Assembly: GCA_016124935.1 (NCBI GenBank)
Contig: WGMS01000007.1
Span: forward strand, 178,472-242,471
Direction: 5' to 3'
DNA: 64,000 bases
Source of the DNA: a bacterium
GTDB lineage: Bacteria; Cyanobacteriota; Vampirovibrionia; Obscuribacterales; Obscuribacteraceae
Shown here: one piece after another, positions 44,039 through 53,401 of the stretch
Position numbering within the stretch: the first letter of the stretch is position 1
Layout: each line of letters opens with the position of its first letter
Notes under the pieces: generated by a model
Seen by the model: only the letters and a program-made list of their open reading frames with translations
What the model was told of the DNA's origin: nothing
Database searches by the model: none
Translations under genes and position numbers: made by a program

Positions 44039-44576
44039 AGAGAGAAGCAAGTGGTTGATGAGCACCGTCCGGGATGTCCCGGATTTCCCCAAAGAAGGGA
44101 TTATGTTCAAAGATATAACCACTCTTCTGAAAGATCCCACCGCTCTTACTTTCGCCATCGATGCTCTCACCGAAAAATGCAGAGCCTTGAAACCCGATGT
44201 CATTGTCGGCATCGAATCCCGTGGCTTCATCATGGCACCGGCCATCGCCCGCAATCTCGGTATCGGCTTTGTGCCGGTGCGTAAGCCGGGAAAGCTCCCT
44301 GCCAGAACCGCTCGTCTTGAGTATGAACTGGAATACGGCACCGACGCCCTGGAAGTTCATCTTGATGCGGTGGAGCCCGGTGAAAGAGTCGTTATAATCG
44401 ACGATCTGCTTGCCACCGGCGGTACCGCCAGGGCAGCCCATGATCTGCTGAAAGATCTGAAAGCAAAAGTGGTTGGTCTCGGATTTATCATCGAGCTGGA
44501 CTTTTTAGATGGCCGTAAGAAGTTCGACCAATCTGAAGAAGCTTTAGAGATATTCTCGCTCTTGCACGTCAACTAA
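43983..44576 (+). CDS. apt: adenine phosphoribosyltransferase
   Basis: Salvage of adenine with PRPP to AMP. Family motifs: VRDVPDFPKEGIMFKDITTLL, the IESRGFIMAPAIA hood and the PRPP loop VVIIDDLLATGGTA. It starts inside recJ (56-base overlap), with a second ATG two codons in. About 25 residues precede the usual Apt start, so the real initiation could be later. The recJ-apt order is common in bacteria (apt beside recJ or relA). The end overlaps birA by 4 bases. Confidence 0.95.
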   Translation: MVMQTEKIEPRELELPLSEERSKWLMSTVRDVPDFPKEGIMFKDITTLLKDPTALTFAIDALTEKCRALKPDVIVGIESRGFIMAPAIARNLGIGFVPVRKPGKLPARTARLEYELEYGTDALEVHLDAVEPGERVVIIDDLLATGGTARAAHDLLKDLKAKVVGLGFIIELDFLDGRKKFDQSEEALEIFSLLHVN

Positions 44577-45427
44577 CTATAGGAGCCATCCTGGCTTCTT
44601 ATGCTGATCTCGCCGGCACGCAAAAGACGTGTGCCGGCACCATCTCTGGTTTTGACCAACAAAGCGCCGCTTTCGTCTATGTCGAGCGCTGTTCCTTCGA
44701 GGTCGCCACTGCTGGTTTTGATCTCTTTGCCCAGGGTGACCGATGCCGCTCTCCATTCATCCAAGAGAATGGCTTGATCATCCGCTTCTATGCGCTCATA
44801 AATAGACTCTATCTGATAGCACAGTTCAGCGGCCAGCTCGATGGTATCGATAGTGGTGCCATCACCCAGGGCATCTTCCAGATAAATCGCTTTTTCCGCT
44901 ATCTCTTCCGGCAGTGTTCCCGGAGGATGCTTTATATTGATGCCGATCCCGATCACAAGGGCTCTGGAGAACCGTCCTGTTTCGGAGGTTTTGCCGCCCA
45001 CCGGCAGCTCTACCAAAATGCCGCCGGCTTTTCTTCCGTTATAAATAAGGTCATTCACCCACTTTAGGCCCAGCTCCAGTCCGGTCACCGCCTGTACCGC
45101 CCTTTTGACCGCCACTCCCAGGCAGAGAGTGATCACCGGCAACTCTGAGATGTTTTTAGTGGGACGAAGCAGAGTGCTCAGATAAAGACCGGAATCGGGG
45201 GCAGAGACCCAGGCCCTGCCCAGGCGACCGCGACCGGCAGTCTGTTCCCTGGCAATAATAGTGGTCCCTTCGGGGGCACCTTCTCTTGCCAGGGCGGCAA
45301 GCCGGTTATTGGTAGAGTCTATAGATGCCAGATATTCGTTGGCGCCAGAATTCGGCCGACCGACCACCCTGGTTTTGAGCGCCTGTTCGAAGTCAAAGAG
45401 CCGCTTCTTTTCCTCTTCGCCGGCCAT
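44573..45427 (-). CDS. birA: biotin--[acetyl-CoA-carboxylase] ligase
   Basis: Attaches biotin to the AccB carrier through biotinyl-AMP. The catalytic loop GRGRLGRAWVSAPDSG, KWVNDLIYNGRKAGGILVE and GIGINI are diagnostic. Using the ATG at 45427 (MAGEEEKK) gives 284 residues. There is no N-terminal winged-helix domain, so it does not look like a repressor as in E. coli. The ORF track start runs 24 residues into the osmC-like gene region. A BioY-like transporter lies at 6.6 kb. Confidence 0.94.
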   Translation of the reverse strand: MAGEEEKKRLFDFEQALKTRVVGRPNSGANEYLASIDSTNNRLAALAREGAPEGTTIIAREQTAGRGRLGRAWVSAPDSGLYLSTLLRPTKNISELPVITLCLGVAVKRAVQAVTGLELGLKWVNDLIYNGRKAGGILVELPVGGKTSETGRFSRALVIGIGINIKHPPGTLPEEIAEKAIYLEDALGDGTTIDTIELAAELCYQIESIYERIEADDQAILLDEWRAASVTLGKEIKTSSGDLEGTALDIDESGALLVKTRDGAGTRLLRAGEISIRSQDGSYS

Positions 45428-45435
45428 AGACAGGA

Positions 45436-45852
45436 TCAGGCTTTGCTGACGGTGGTGGCTATCTCTTTGGGACCGACCATGAGCTTGTGAATCGGGCACT
45501 TGTCTGCGATTCTTTTCAGATCTTCGATCTCGTCTTCGCTCAGGTCGCCGACAAGCTCAATCTCTCGCACGATGCGTGGCATAGAGCGGCTCGGATTTTC
45601 CGGATCTTCGGTCTTTTCTTCTTTGAGGGCGATTGTCACTTTGTCGAGCTTGTAGCCTTTTCTTTTGGCGTACATTTGCACTGTTATAGAAGTACATGCC
45701 CCAAGGGAGCTCAGCATCAACTGGTGCGGATTCGGACCTTTCTCCTCTCCGCCCAGGTCCTGGGATACGTCGGAGAGCAGGTTGAAAGGCCCTGCATTGA
45801 TCTCCTGGGTATAGTTCTTGTCGGTGGACGCTTTAACAATCACATCTGCCAT
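45436..45852 (-). CDS. OsmC-family peroxide-reducing protein
   Basis: 138 residues from the ATG at 45852 (MADVIVKAS). The two catalytic cysteines are in LGACTSITVQMYA and DKCPIHKLM, with Arg/Glu residues near them. OsmC/Ohr proteins reduce organic or fatty-acid hydroperoxides; the length and HKLM ending suggest the YhfA/OsmC subgroup. Its stop is 8 bases from the birA start, so the pair is probably cotranscribed. Confidence 0.88.
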   Translation of the reverse strand: MADVIVKASTDKNYTQEINAGPFNLLSDVSQDLGGEEKGPNPHQLMLSSLGACTSITVQMYAKRKGYKLDKVTIALKEEKTEDPENPSRSMPRIVREIELVGDLSEDEIEDLKRIADKCPIHKLMVGPKEIATTVSKA

Positions 45853-45945
45853 GGTCGAACTCCGCCTCATTTTTAGTAGGATCTTGATGGTATTTGCTTG
45901 ACATTGGCTTGTATATTTCAGAGCAACGATGATTTACTTTGTTTG

Positions 45946-46494
45946 ATGTTTCAGATCGATACCGAACGCATGATTTTGAGAGATTGGCAACCTGGCGATT
46001 TCGCCGACGCCTGTCTCTATGCCGCCGATCCGGAGGTCTCCAAATACATGGAATGGGGACCGAATTCGGAGCGCGAGACCAGGGATTTTGTCTATGGCGC
46101 TATCCATAGCGCTCGCGAGAAGCCTCGCCGTGCTTATGAACTGGCCGTCGAGCTCAAGACCGAGAAAAAGGTGATTGGCGGCATTGGCCTGGCTATTAAA
46201 GATCCGGGCTATTCCACCGGATTTCTAGGCTATGCCTTCAATCGCCATTATTGGGGTCGGGGGCTATGCTCGGAGGCTGCGCTCGAGATGTTGCGCTTCG
46301 GATTCGAAAATCTGGATCTGCATCGGGTTTTCGCCACCTGCGACACCCGCAATGACGGCTCTCGTCGAGTTCTGGAGAAGTCGGGCATGCGCAGAGAGGC
46401 GCACTTTCTAGAGGACAGCCATATAAAAGGCGCCTGGCGCGATTCTTATCTGTATGCCATTCTCAAACGGGAGTGGCTTATCAGGGTAGTTTAA
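45946..46494 (+). CDS. GNAT acetyltransferase (RimJ/RimL type)
   Basis: 182 residues from the ATG at 45946 (MFQIDTERMILRDW). The pattern matches RimJ/L-like enzymes: TERMILRDWQPGDFADA, GFLGYAFNRHYWGRGLCSEAA (acetyl-CoA loop) and ATCDTRNDGSRRVLEKSGM, the standard NxxSxrvleKlGf block. Substrate probably an N-terminus of a protein or a small amine; unknown. Its 3' end overlaps the opposite-strand gene by 14 bases. Confidence 0.88.
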   Translation: MFQIDTERMILRDWQPGDFADACLYAADPEVSKYMEWGPNSERETRDFVYGAIHSAREKPRRAYELAVELKTEKKVIGGIGLAIKDPGYSTGFLGYAFNRHYWGRGLCSEAALEMLRFGFENLDLHRVFATCDTRNDGSRRVLEKSGMRREAHFLEDSHIKGAWRDSYLYAILKREWLIRVV

Positions 46495-46885
46495 AAGGAT
46501 CGAAATCTATTAACGCCGCTTTTTGAATCAGGGCGGTAGTTGCCCTGGATATGGCAAGCCTCGGGTCGGGCTCTTTTTTATCGATAGCTTTTTCCGAAGA
46601 AATGGCAGGAGCCAGATCGTCCTCATTCAAAAATACCGAATCGTCTCCTTCTCGCTGCTCCACAAAAATGTTGGTCTTCAGGGAGGCGTTGGAGCAACGG
46701 GGATCGCCGCAGTTACAGCCTGGCTTATCCGGCGTCAGTCCTGCTTGACTCATTATCTCAGCCAGGGATTTTGCCGAGTTTTTTTTCGATTGCCTGGTAA
46801 GGTCGGTCTTCGCCGGCGCCGGTGAAAGGGGCAGGCGATAGATATCGAAGCTTATCTCTAAATGCTTAGAAAACGAGGAGGACAT
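46481..46885 (-). CDS. unknown small protein with CxC-x5-C motif
   Basis: 134 residues. Mostly polar, with a small cysteine cluster GCNCGDPRCSN in the middle that could bind a metal. C-terminal third is helical. No family recognised. The ATG start is divergent from the sirtuin gene and the end overlaps the GNAT gene by 14 bases; the frame is open and coding-like, so I keep it at moderate confidence. Confidence 0.6.
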   Translation of the reverse strand: MSSSFSKHLEISFDIYRLPLSPAPAKTDLTRQSKKNSAKSLAEIMSQAGLTPDKPGCNCGDPRCSNASLKTNIFVEQREGDDSVFLNEDDLAPAISSEKAIDKKEPDPRLAISRATTALIQKAALIDFDPFKLP

Positions 46886-46941
46886 ATTTGTTTTTTTTGA
46901 ATACGACAGGGGACCTTCGATATTAGTCCTAATTTGTGAAG

Positions 46942-46969
46942 TTTTGGTGCCGCGAAGGTTTTGTATAAT
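46942..46969 (+). promoter_or_regulatory. possible sigma-70 promoter of the sirtuin gene
   Basis: A perfect TATAAT (46964-46969) lies 38 bases before the start codon. The -35 (TTTTGG at 46942-46947, 16-base spacer) is weak. Confidence 0.5.
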
Positions 46970-47007
46970 GCCCGGAGCTTCCCTCTTAGTGGATTTCTTG
47001 TCTGTCG

Positions 47008-47763
47008 ATGTCAGCTTCTTCCGTGGCGAGAGCCGCTGCCAGAATTAAGAACGCGAAACGCCTGGTCGTATTGACCGGCGCCGGTGCCTCGAAAGAGAGC
47101 GGTATTCCGACTTTCAGGGACGCGCTCACCGGTCTCTGGGCTAATTACAATCCCGAAGAGCTGGCGACCCCGGAAGGGTTTCAGCGCAATCCTTCCCTGG
47201 TATGGCAGTGGTATGACTGGCGCCGACAGCAGCTTCTGGAGGTGCATCCTAACAAAGGGCACTATGCCATAGTCGAGCTTGAGGAATTGGTAGAACATCT
47301 TGCCGTGATCACCCAGAATGTGGACGGTCTTCATCAAAGAGCCGGTTCAAAAGATGTGGTGGAGCTGCATGGTTCCATAGAGCGTTTTAGTTGTTTCGAT
47401 CAAAGACATCCCATGAAGGATATCGAGTTCGGTCTTGCCGAGCCTCCTTTATGTGCTTATGGCAACTGTCGATCTAAGTTGCGACCGGACGTGATCTGGT
47501 TCGGCGAAGCGCTGCCTGAAGCGGCCATATCGAGAGGTTTTGTCGAATGCGAAGAGGCCGATGTCATTCTTGTGGTCGGCACCTCCGGTATTGTGCAGCC
47601 GGCTGCCTCTCTGCCTTTTGCCGGTAAGAGGCGAGGCGCTTTTTTAGTAGAGGTCAACCCGGAAGAGAGTGCGCTTACCGACGCCTGTGATCTTTTTCTA
47701 AAAGGACCGGGTGGAGAAGTGCTGCCTGCCTTGATAGAAGCGATCAAAAAAATGGAGCTCTGA
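47008..47763 (+). CDS. Sir2-family NAD-dependent protein deacylase
   Basis: 251 residues. NAD-binding motifs: GAGASKESGIPTFRD, TQNVDGLHQRAG and the catalytic His in VELHGSIERFSC. YDWRR supplies the Tyr and Arg (YxxR) that mark the class III sirtuins (SIRT5/CobB type), which remove succinyl or malonyl as well as acetyl groups. The zinc site is odd: SCFDQRHP lacks the second Cys of the usual first CxxC, while CAYGNC keeps a pair, so the metal site may be incomplete or use another ligand. It appears monocistronic. Confidence 0.92.
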   Translation: MSASSVARAAARIKNAKRLVVLTGAGASKESGIPTFRDALTGLWANYNPEELATPEGFQRNPSLVWQWYDWRRQQLLEVHPNKGHYAIVELEELVEHLAVITQNVDGLHQRAGSKDVVELHGSIERFSCFDQRHPMKDIEFGLAEPPLCAYGNCRSKLRPDVIWFGEALPEAAISRGFVECEEADVILVVGTSGIVQPAASLPFAGKRRGAFLVEVNPEESALTDACDLFLKGPGGEVLPALIEAIKKMEL

Positions 47764-48054
47764 TCTATATTTGCTTTATATCTTTTAGGCTCGATTGGTG
47801 GAGGGAGTCGTGAACCGGCTAATAAATGAGCCTACATCGAGTGGATATGCGCTTTATGGCCAGTCGAGCATGAACATATTTCAACCAAGGAATGTTGTTC
47901 TACTTGAATTCGGGCGAATAGCGCTACCGGTGGTGGTTGCTTCTCTCGGTATGTGTTCGGCATATACCTTTGCGGTAATTGCAGTTTGTTCCCACGAGTG
48001 TTAACTTTTAAGCACCTGATCAAAAGGGAAATCACACACATACCATAGTACTCG

Positions 48055-48180
48055 GCAATTTACGGAGCCCTAGATATAGTGGCTTGGTGGGGGAAGTGTG
48101 GTGCGAAGCCACCGCTGTCCCGCAACTGTAATCGGACTATATACATATAAATGTAGAACCGGAAGCCAGACTACCCACTC
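48055..48180 (+). promoter_or_regulatory. cobalamin (B12) riboswitch
   Basis: Contains the core elements in order: GGGGGAAG, GGTGCGAAGCCACCGC, the B12-box-like TGTCCCGCAACTGTAATCGG, then CCGGAAGCCAGACTACCC. This matches AdoCbl riboswitches apart from loop lengths. It lies about 150 bases before the nrdA start, with a terminator between, so B12 binding should turn off nrdAB. The end points are estimates. Confidence 0.9.
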
Positions 48181-48255
48181 GAGTACTGAGGGCGCTTACT
48201 CTTCGAGGACCATGAGAGAACGTCTTGAGAACGGATTAACTTTACTGTTGCGTCC

Positions 48256-48299
48256 GACGCTCCTCTTGGTACTCCTCTCTCCAAGAGAGGGCGTCTTTT
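48256..48299 (+). terminator. riboswitch expression-platform terminator
   Basis: GACGC-T-CCTCTTGG (48256-48269) pairs with CCAAGAGAGG-GCGTC (48281-48295), with small mismatches, followed by TTTTCGCC. It lies 31 bases before the nrdA ATG, which fits transcription termination when cobalamin is bound. Confidence 0.75.
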
Positions 48300-48330
48300 C
48301 GCCAGCTATGCTACTTTCGGAGGACCGATA

Positions 48331-51240
48331 ATGAACCAAGCCACTGCCTACAAGAATCCTGAAACCTCAGGAAATATTGAGGAATCTATGCCCTTTACCG
48401 GAGCGACTGCCGGCAAGACGCATAGTGGTTCAGAGTTTAAGGTTGTGAGAAGAAACGGCTCGGTAGCCGATTTCGAGCCGGGCAAGATAGCCACGGCCAT
48501 GACCAAGGCATTTCTTGCCGTAGAAGGTGAAGGTGGCGCCGCCAGCTCCAAGATAAGGGACCAGGTGCGTCGTCTTACCGAGCAGATTGTCGGAACTTTG
48601 CAAGGGCGGCTGCCTGAAGGTGGTGTTTTCCACATCGAGCATGTGCAGGATCAGGTCGAGATCGCCTTGATGCGCGCCGGTGAGTATGAAGTGGCACGTA
48701 AATACGTTCTATATAGAGACGAACGGGCAAAGGAGAGAAAAGTCGAAGAGGCTGCCAGTGGAGAGACCTTATCCAGGCAGATTTCAGTGACCCGTAGAGA
48801 CGGCAATAAAGTCCGTCTTGATGTTACCGCCCTTGAAAAAGTCGTGGACGAAGCTTGTTCCGGTTTTGGAAGAGAAGTCTCCCGCAATCTGATTCTCGAA
48901 GGCGGTCTCGGTGGTCTCTATGACGGCGTCTCCGAAGCGGAGCTATGGAGAGCGATTATCTTCAGCTCTCGTGCCTTGATTGAAAAAGAGCCAAATTATA
49001 GCTATGTAACCGCCCGTCTTCTTCTCCATACCGTAAGGGCAGAAGTGTTGGGAGAGGAAGTCAGCGCAGACGAAATGTGCACCAGGTATGGTGAGTACTT
49101 CAAAACTTACATCGAAAAGGGAATCGAGAGCGGCTTACTAGATGAGCGCTTGAGAGAGTTCGATCTGGTTCGCATCGGCAACGCCCTCGACGGCAATCGT
49201 GATCTGAAATTCCAATATCTTGGTTTGCAGACCATCTATGACAGGTATCTGCTTCACAGTGACGGTGTCAGATTCGAGCTGCCCCAGGCGTTCTGGATGC
49301 GTGTCGCCATGGGGCTTTCGCTCAACGAAGTCAACCGCGAAGAAAGAGCAATCCAGTTCTACAATCTGCTCTCCAACTTCGACTTCGTCTCTTCTACCCC
49401 GACTCTCTTCAACTCCGGAACAAGAAGACCGCAGCTTTCTTCCTGCTTCCTGACTACGGTCTCGGATGATCTATCCGGTATTTACGAATCTATCAGAGAG
49501 AACGCTCTCCTTTCGAAATTCTCCGGTGGACTCGGTAACGACTGGACACCGGTAAGAGCCCTGGGTGCCCATATTAAAGGCACCAACGGCAAGAGTCAGG
49601 GTGTGGTTCCTTTCTTGAAAGTGGTCAACGACACTGCTGTCGCCGTTAATCAGGGCGGCAAAAGAAAAGGCGCTGTCTGCTGCTATCTCGAAGTCTGGCA
49701 TTCCGATATAGAAGAATTCTTGGAATTGCGCAAGAACACCGGTGATGATCGCCGTCGCACCCACGACATGAACACCGCCGCCTGGATTCCGGATCTTTTC
49801 ATGCACCGGGTCATGAACGACCAGAAATGGACTCTCTTTAGCCCCGATGAAGTCTCGGATCTGCACGACCTCTATGGCGCTGAATTCAAAGAAGCCTACG
49901 AGAAGTACGAAGCCAAAGCGGCCCGCGGCGAGATGAAGCTCTCCAAAGAAGTATCCGCCGTCACCCTGTGGCGTAAGCTTCTTTCGATGCTCTTCGAGAC
50001 CGGTCATCCCTGGATCACGTTCAAAGATCCCTGCAATCTGAGAAGCCCGCAACAGCACAAGGGCGTGGTGCACAGCTCCAACCTCTGCACCGAGATCACG
50101 CTCAACACTTCAGACAGCGAAACCGCCGTCTGTAACCTGGGCTCGATCAACCTGGTCGCTCACCTCAAAGACGGACAGCTCGACCATGAGAAACTGGCTA
50201 ATACCTGCCGGGTCGCCATGAGAATGCTCGATAACGTGATCGACATCAACTATTACAGCGTGCCCAAGGCTAGAAACTCCAACCTCAAGCACCGCCCGGT
50301 CGGTCTGGGAATGATGGGCTTCCAGGACGCTCTGCTCTCCCTGCGTATCCCGTATGCTTCTAAAGAAGCGGTGGAGTTCGCTGATACCGTATACGAAGCT
50401 ATAAGCTTCTACTCTATCGGAGCGAGCAGCGAGTTGGCCGAAGAGAGAGGTCGTTATCCAAGCTACGAAGGCTCCCTCTGGAGCAAAGGCATTCTGCCTA
50501 TCGACAGCATCGAGCTTCTGGATGATGCCCGTAAGCAGCTCAGTGGCGACGGTGCCTCCTACCTTGATCTGGATCGCAGCTTCAAGATGGACTGGACTAA
50601 AATCCGTGAGCATGTGGCTCAATTCGGTATGCGTAACAGCAACTGTCTGGCTATCGCTCCCACGGCTACAATCGCCAACATCGCCGGGGTCAGCCCCTCG
50701 GTAGAGCCGACTTTCCAGAATCTCTACGTGAAGTCGAATCTCTCCGGTGAGTTCACAGTGATCAACACCTATCTCGTCAACGAACTCAAGAATCTCGGCA
50801 TCTGGGACGAAGTGATGATTCATGACCTCAAATATTTCGACGGTAGCGTCATGCCCATTGAGAGAATCCCCGATGAGATCAAGGCTATCTACGCCACCGC
50901 GTTCGAGATCGACCCCCTGTGGCTTGTTGAATGTGGTGCCCGTAGACAGAAGTGGATCGATCAGTCCCAGAGTCTGAACCTCTATGTCTGTGAGCCCAAT
51001 GGCAAGAAGCTGGACGATCTTTATAAGACCGCCTGGTTGAAGGGCTTGAAGACCACCTATTACTTGAGAACAACCAGCGCTACATATACAGAGAAATCCA
51101 CCTTCGATAGTGGTGCACTGAATGCGGTGCAGTCGTCGGTCAGCGCTCCAAGTAGTCCTAAAGTCAGCCCCCAGATGATTCCGATTGTCTCAGGAGCAGT
51201 CTGCGATCCCAACGACACTGAATGCGAAGCTTGCCAGTAG
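48331..51240 (+). CDS. nrdA: ribonucleoside-diphosphate reductase alpha subunit, class Ia
   Basis: Converts NDPs to dNDPs using a radical from NrdB. Residues 36-130 form an ATP-cone; a second cone-like region follows at about 148-240. The catalytic core includes LSSCFL, NLCTEITLNTSDSETAVCNLGSINL (two pieces) and GMMGFQDALLSL. The tail DPNDTECEACQ carries the CxxC that accepts electrons from thioredoxin or glutaredoxin. CGGAGGA lies before the ATG. At 969 residues it is longer than E. coli NrdA (761), because of the extra N-terminal part. The upstream B12 riboswitch implies that a B12-dependent reductase exists elsewhere. Confidence 0.96.
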   Translation: MNQATAYKNPETSGNIEESMPFTGATAGKTHSGSEFKVVRRNGSVADFEPGKIATAMTKAFLAVEGEGGAASSKIRDQVRRLTEQIVGTLQGRLPEGGVFHIEHVQDQVEIALMRAGEYEVARKYVLYRDERAKERKVEEAASGETLSRQISVTRRDGNKVRLDVTALEKVVDEACSGFGREVSRNLILEGGLGGLYDGVSEAELWRAIIFSSRALIEKEPNYSYVTARLLLHTVRAEVLGEEVSADEMCTRYGEYFKTYIEKGIESGLLDERLREFDLVRIGNALDGNRDLKFQYLGLQTIYDRYLLHSDGVRFELPQAFWMRVAMGLSLNEVNREERAIQFYNLLSNFDFVSSTPTLFNSGTRRPQLSSCFLTTVSDDLSGIYESIRENALLSKFSGGLGNDWTPVRALGAHIKGTNGKSQGVVPFLKVVNDTAVAVNQGGKRKGAVCCYLEVWHSDIEEFLELRKNTGDDRRRTHDMNTAAWIPDLFMHRVMNDQKWTLFSPDEVSDLHDLYGAEFKEAYEKYEAKAARGEMKLSKEVSAVTLWRKLLSMLFETGHPWITFKDPCNLRSPQQHKGVVHSSNLCTEITLNTSDSETAVCNLGSINLVAHLKDGQLDHEKLANTCRVAMRMLDNVIDINYYSVPKARNSNLKHRPVGLGMMGFQDALLSLRIPYASKEAVEFADTVYEAISFYSIGASSELAEERGRYPSYEGSLWSKGILPIDSIELLDDARKQLSGDGASYLDLDRSFKMDWTKIREHVAQFGMRNSNCLAIAPTATIANIAGVSPSVEPTFQNLYVKSNLSGEFTVINTYLVNELKNLGIWDEVMIHDLKYFDGSVMPIERIPDEIKAIYATAFEIDPLWLVECGARRQKWIDQSQSLNLYVCEPNGKKLDDLYKTAWLKGLKTTYYLRTTSATYTEKSTFDSGALNAVQSSVSAPSSPKVSPQMIPIVSGAVCDPNDTECEACQ

Positions 51241-51293
51241 TCAGTAATATGTTTCAAGACGGAATAAGAATAAGGTAGAACGGAGAACACAAA

Positions 51294-52487
51294 ATGGTAC
51301 TTGATTTTGGTGACGCCACCAGCACCCAGAGCGTACAGCCTCAGACCTCTTTCGCGCCCCCTGGCTCTAACTTGAACCCGGCAGCTCCTATGGCCGGTCA
51401 AGCAAGAGCAGCGGTCGGGCACGATCAGGGTGCCGGGGTGACCGGGCTTGAAGAGATCAACTTCAACGCATCCAGAATAAATGTCGACGACAAGAGAATC
51501 ATCAACTGCAGAGCCGACCTCAATCAGCTCGTCCCTTTCAAATACGAGTGGGCCTGGCAGAAATATCTCGATGCTTGCGCTAACCACTGGATGCCCCAGG
51601 AAGTGAGCATGTCCAGAGACATCGAACTCTGGAAAAACCCTAATGGCTTGAGCGCTGACGAAAGGATGATCATCAAGCGGAACCTCGGTTTCTTCTCCAC
51701 CGCCGATTCTCTGGTGGCTAATAATCTGGTGCTGGCAATCTACCGTCACATCACCAATCCCGAGTGCCGTCAGTATCTTCTTCGTCAGGCTTTTGAAGAA
51801 GCGATTCACACCCATGCCTATCAGTATGTGATCGAGAGCCTCGGTCTTGATGAAGGCGAGATCTTCAACATGTACCGCGAAGTACCCGCTATCCATGATA
51901 AGGATGTTTTCGAACTGCAATTCACCCAGGAGCTTGCCGACCCCAACTTCCATACCGGTACAGAAGCCACAGACCGTCGCTTCCTGCGTAATCTAATCGG
52001 CTACTACATCATTATGGAAGGGCTATTCTTCTATGTCGGTTTCGTGCAGATGCTCTCTTTCGGACGGCAAAACAAGATGACCGGTGCTTCTGAACAGTTC
52101 CAGTATATTCTTCGGGATGAGTCCATGCACCTGAACTTCGGTATCGATATGATCAACCAGATCAAAGTCGAGAACCCGCATCTCTGGACACCTGATTTCC
52201 AGCAGGAGATTATCGATCTGATCAAAGAGGGGGTCGAACTGGAGTATCGCTATGCCGTAGATACCATGCCCCGGGGCGTTCTCGGCTTGAATGTCGATAT
52301 GTTCAGCGAGTATCTGCGCTTTGTAGCCAATCGACGTCTGAGACAGATAGGGCTCCCCGAGCAATTCCCGGGTGCCAAGAATCCTTTCCCGTGGATGTCC
52401 GAGATGATCGATCTCAAGAAAGAGAAGAACTTCTTCGAAACTCGAGTTATCGACTATCAAACCGGTGGAGCACTCTCCTGGGAGTAA
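51294..52487 (+). CDS. nrdB: ribonucleoside-diphosphate reductase beta subunit, class Ia
   Basis: Dinuclear-iron subunit that stores the tyrosyl radical. Ligands are visible in order: Asp in FFSTADSLV, Glu and His in [12 protein letters not shown], Glu in IIMEGLFF, and Glu/His in [10 protein letters not shown]. The Tyr after the second ligand group (HTHAYQYV) is in the position of the radical tyrosine, so it is a standard class Ia/b type rather than the Phe-containing class Ic. It follows nrdA by 53 bases and ends with a strong terminator. The N-terminal 75 residues are poorly conserved in appearance. Confidence 0.96.
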   Translation: MVLDFGDATSTQSVQPQTSFAPPGSNLNPAAPMAGQARAAVGHDQGAGVTGLEEINFNASRINVDDKRIINCRADLNQLVPFKYEWAWQKYLDACANHWMPQEVSMSRDIELWKNPNGLSADERMIIKRNLGFFSTADSLVANNLVLAIYRHITNPECRQYLLRQAFEEAIHTHAYQYVIESLGLDEGEIFNMYREVPAIHDKDVFELQFTQELADPNFHTGTEATDRRFLRNLIGYYIIMEGLFFYVGFVQMLSFGRQNKMTGASEQFQYILRDESMHLNFGIDMINQIKVENPHLWTPDFQQEIIDLIKEGVELEYRYAVDTMPRGVLGLNVDMFSEYLRFVANRRLRQIGLPEQFPGAKNPFPWMSEMIDLKKEKNFFETRVIDYQTGGALSWE

Positions 52488-52510
52488 GCTCTTGAGTGAG
52501 GAATAAAAAA

Positions 52511-52540
52511 GGCTGGCTCCTGGAGCCGGCCTTTCTTTTT
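52511..52540 (+). terminator. intrinsic terminator of nrdAB
   Basis: GGCTGGCTCC, loop TG, GAGCCGGCC (one T-G pair), then TTTCTTTTT. The A run on the left would also serve the opposite-strand gene that ends at 52558. Confidence 0.9.
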
Positions 52541-52557
52541 CTATTTAACAGGGTACT

Positions 52558-53217
52558 TTATTCAACTATCACCGCCGGTGGTTGATTATTGCCTTCGGGA
52601 ATGACGTCCTCGGCGCTGGCACCGCGGTTTTCTGCTTGCTCCAGCAAAGCTTCCCGGGCTTGCTTCGCCTTGTCGCTCTCCTTGGGGTGGACATAGACCC
52701 GCGGGTCTTCACCATCGGGCAAGTCACCTGATAGTTTGGCGTCAACGTCGTTGGGCAGGAATTCATCGGCTACAGGGAAGCCGACCGCCTCGGCCGCTTC
52801 TTCCATACCTCTGCCCACTTTTTTGATCAAGCGATGCTTTTCTTGAGGAGTCTGATTGGTCAGATTAGTCTGAGAATTTTGAACGCCGGCAGCACTACCG
52901 GCATTAACCGCGCCAGTTGCATTGCCCGGAACTACCTGGGTGTTCGTCGGTTTATTGATCTGGAGATTTTGATCTCTTTGAATTACTTCGTTCCAGTTCT
53001 TGGCCCGATTAAGCCGGGGCGGCATCTTGATCATCTTGTCGAAGCGGCGGCTTGCCTCTTCCATCCTGGTCGGATTGAAGCGGGCGCCGGAGTCGAGAAA
53101 CTGTCTGACGTCCGAGCCGTCGATAACTCCGGATGCGCCTGGATCGCTGTCCTGGGCCAGGGCGGGCTGGGCGGCCACGGTCAGAGCGACGATTAAAGAT
53201 AGATAACTTAGTCTCAC
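52558..53217 (-). CDS. exported protein of unknown function
   Basis: 219 residues from a GTG with GAGGTAAG upstream. Signal peptide (LIVALTVAAQPALAQ) then a polar body rich in Asn, Gln and Ala in the middle and acidic at the end (VYVHPKESDKAKQAREALLE). No membrane segment after cleavage. No family recognised. It is convergent with nrdB and divergent from the caspase-Sel1 gene. Confidence 0.72.
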   Translation of the reverse strand: MRLSYLSLIVALTVAAQPALAQDSDPGASGVIDGSDVRQFLDSGARFNPTRMEEASRRFDKMIKMPPRLNRAKNWNEVIQRDQNLQINKPTNTQVVPGNATGAVNAGSAAGVQNSQTNLTNQTPQEKHRLIKKVGRGMEEAAEAVGFPVADEFLPNDVDAKLSGDLPDGEDPRVYVHPKESDKAKQAREALLEQAENRGASAEDVIPEGNNQPPAVIVE

Positions 53218-53401
53218 GACCGCTTACCTCAAATAACTTCTTTTGTTCAACGTCAGCATTTTTACCATGAGTTGTAAGTATTTAACTGAGAGTTTTAAAA
53301 GGTATGACAACTGTGGCGCATTAGCAGCGCCCCGGCGCCTTTATATATTAAGATTGTCGAGTCCGTCTCCGCTTATATTCGCTAATTCGAGATTTCGTCC
53401 C

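Larger units (their letters stand above)
47764..48330 (+). other. long leader of nrdAB
   Basis: These 567 bases hold no credible gene; the 69-residue ORF at 47795-48004 lacks a ribosome-binding site and family. TTGCAG (47979-47984), 17 bases, TAACTT may be the promoter. The riboswitch and terminator listed next fill the right half. Confidence 0.6.

Noticed and set aside
47795-48004. 69-residue ORF upstream of the B12 riboswitch
   Set aside because: No ribosome-binding site or family, and it lies where the nrdAB promoter and leader should be.
51060-51953. 297-residue ORF antisense to nrdA/nrdB
   Set aside because: Shadow across two well-defined genes.
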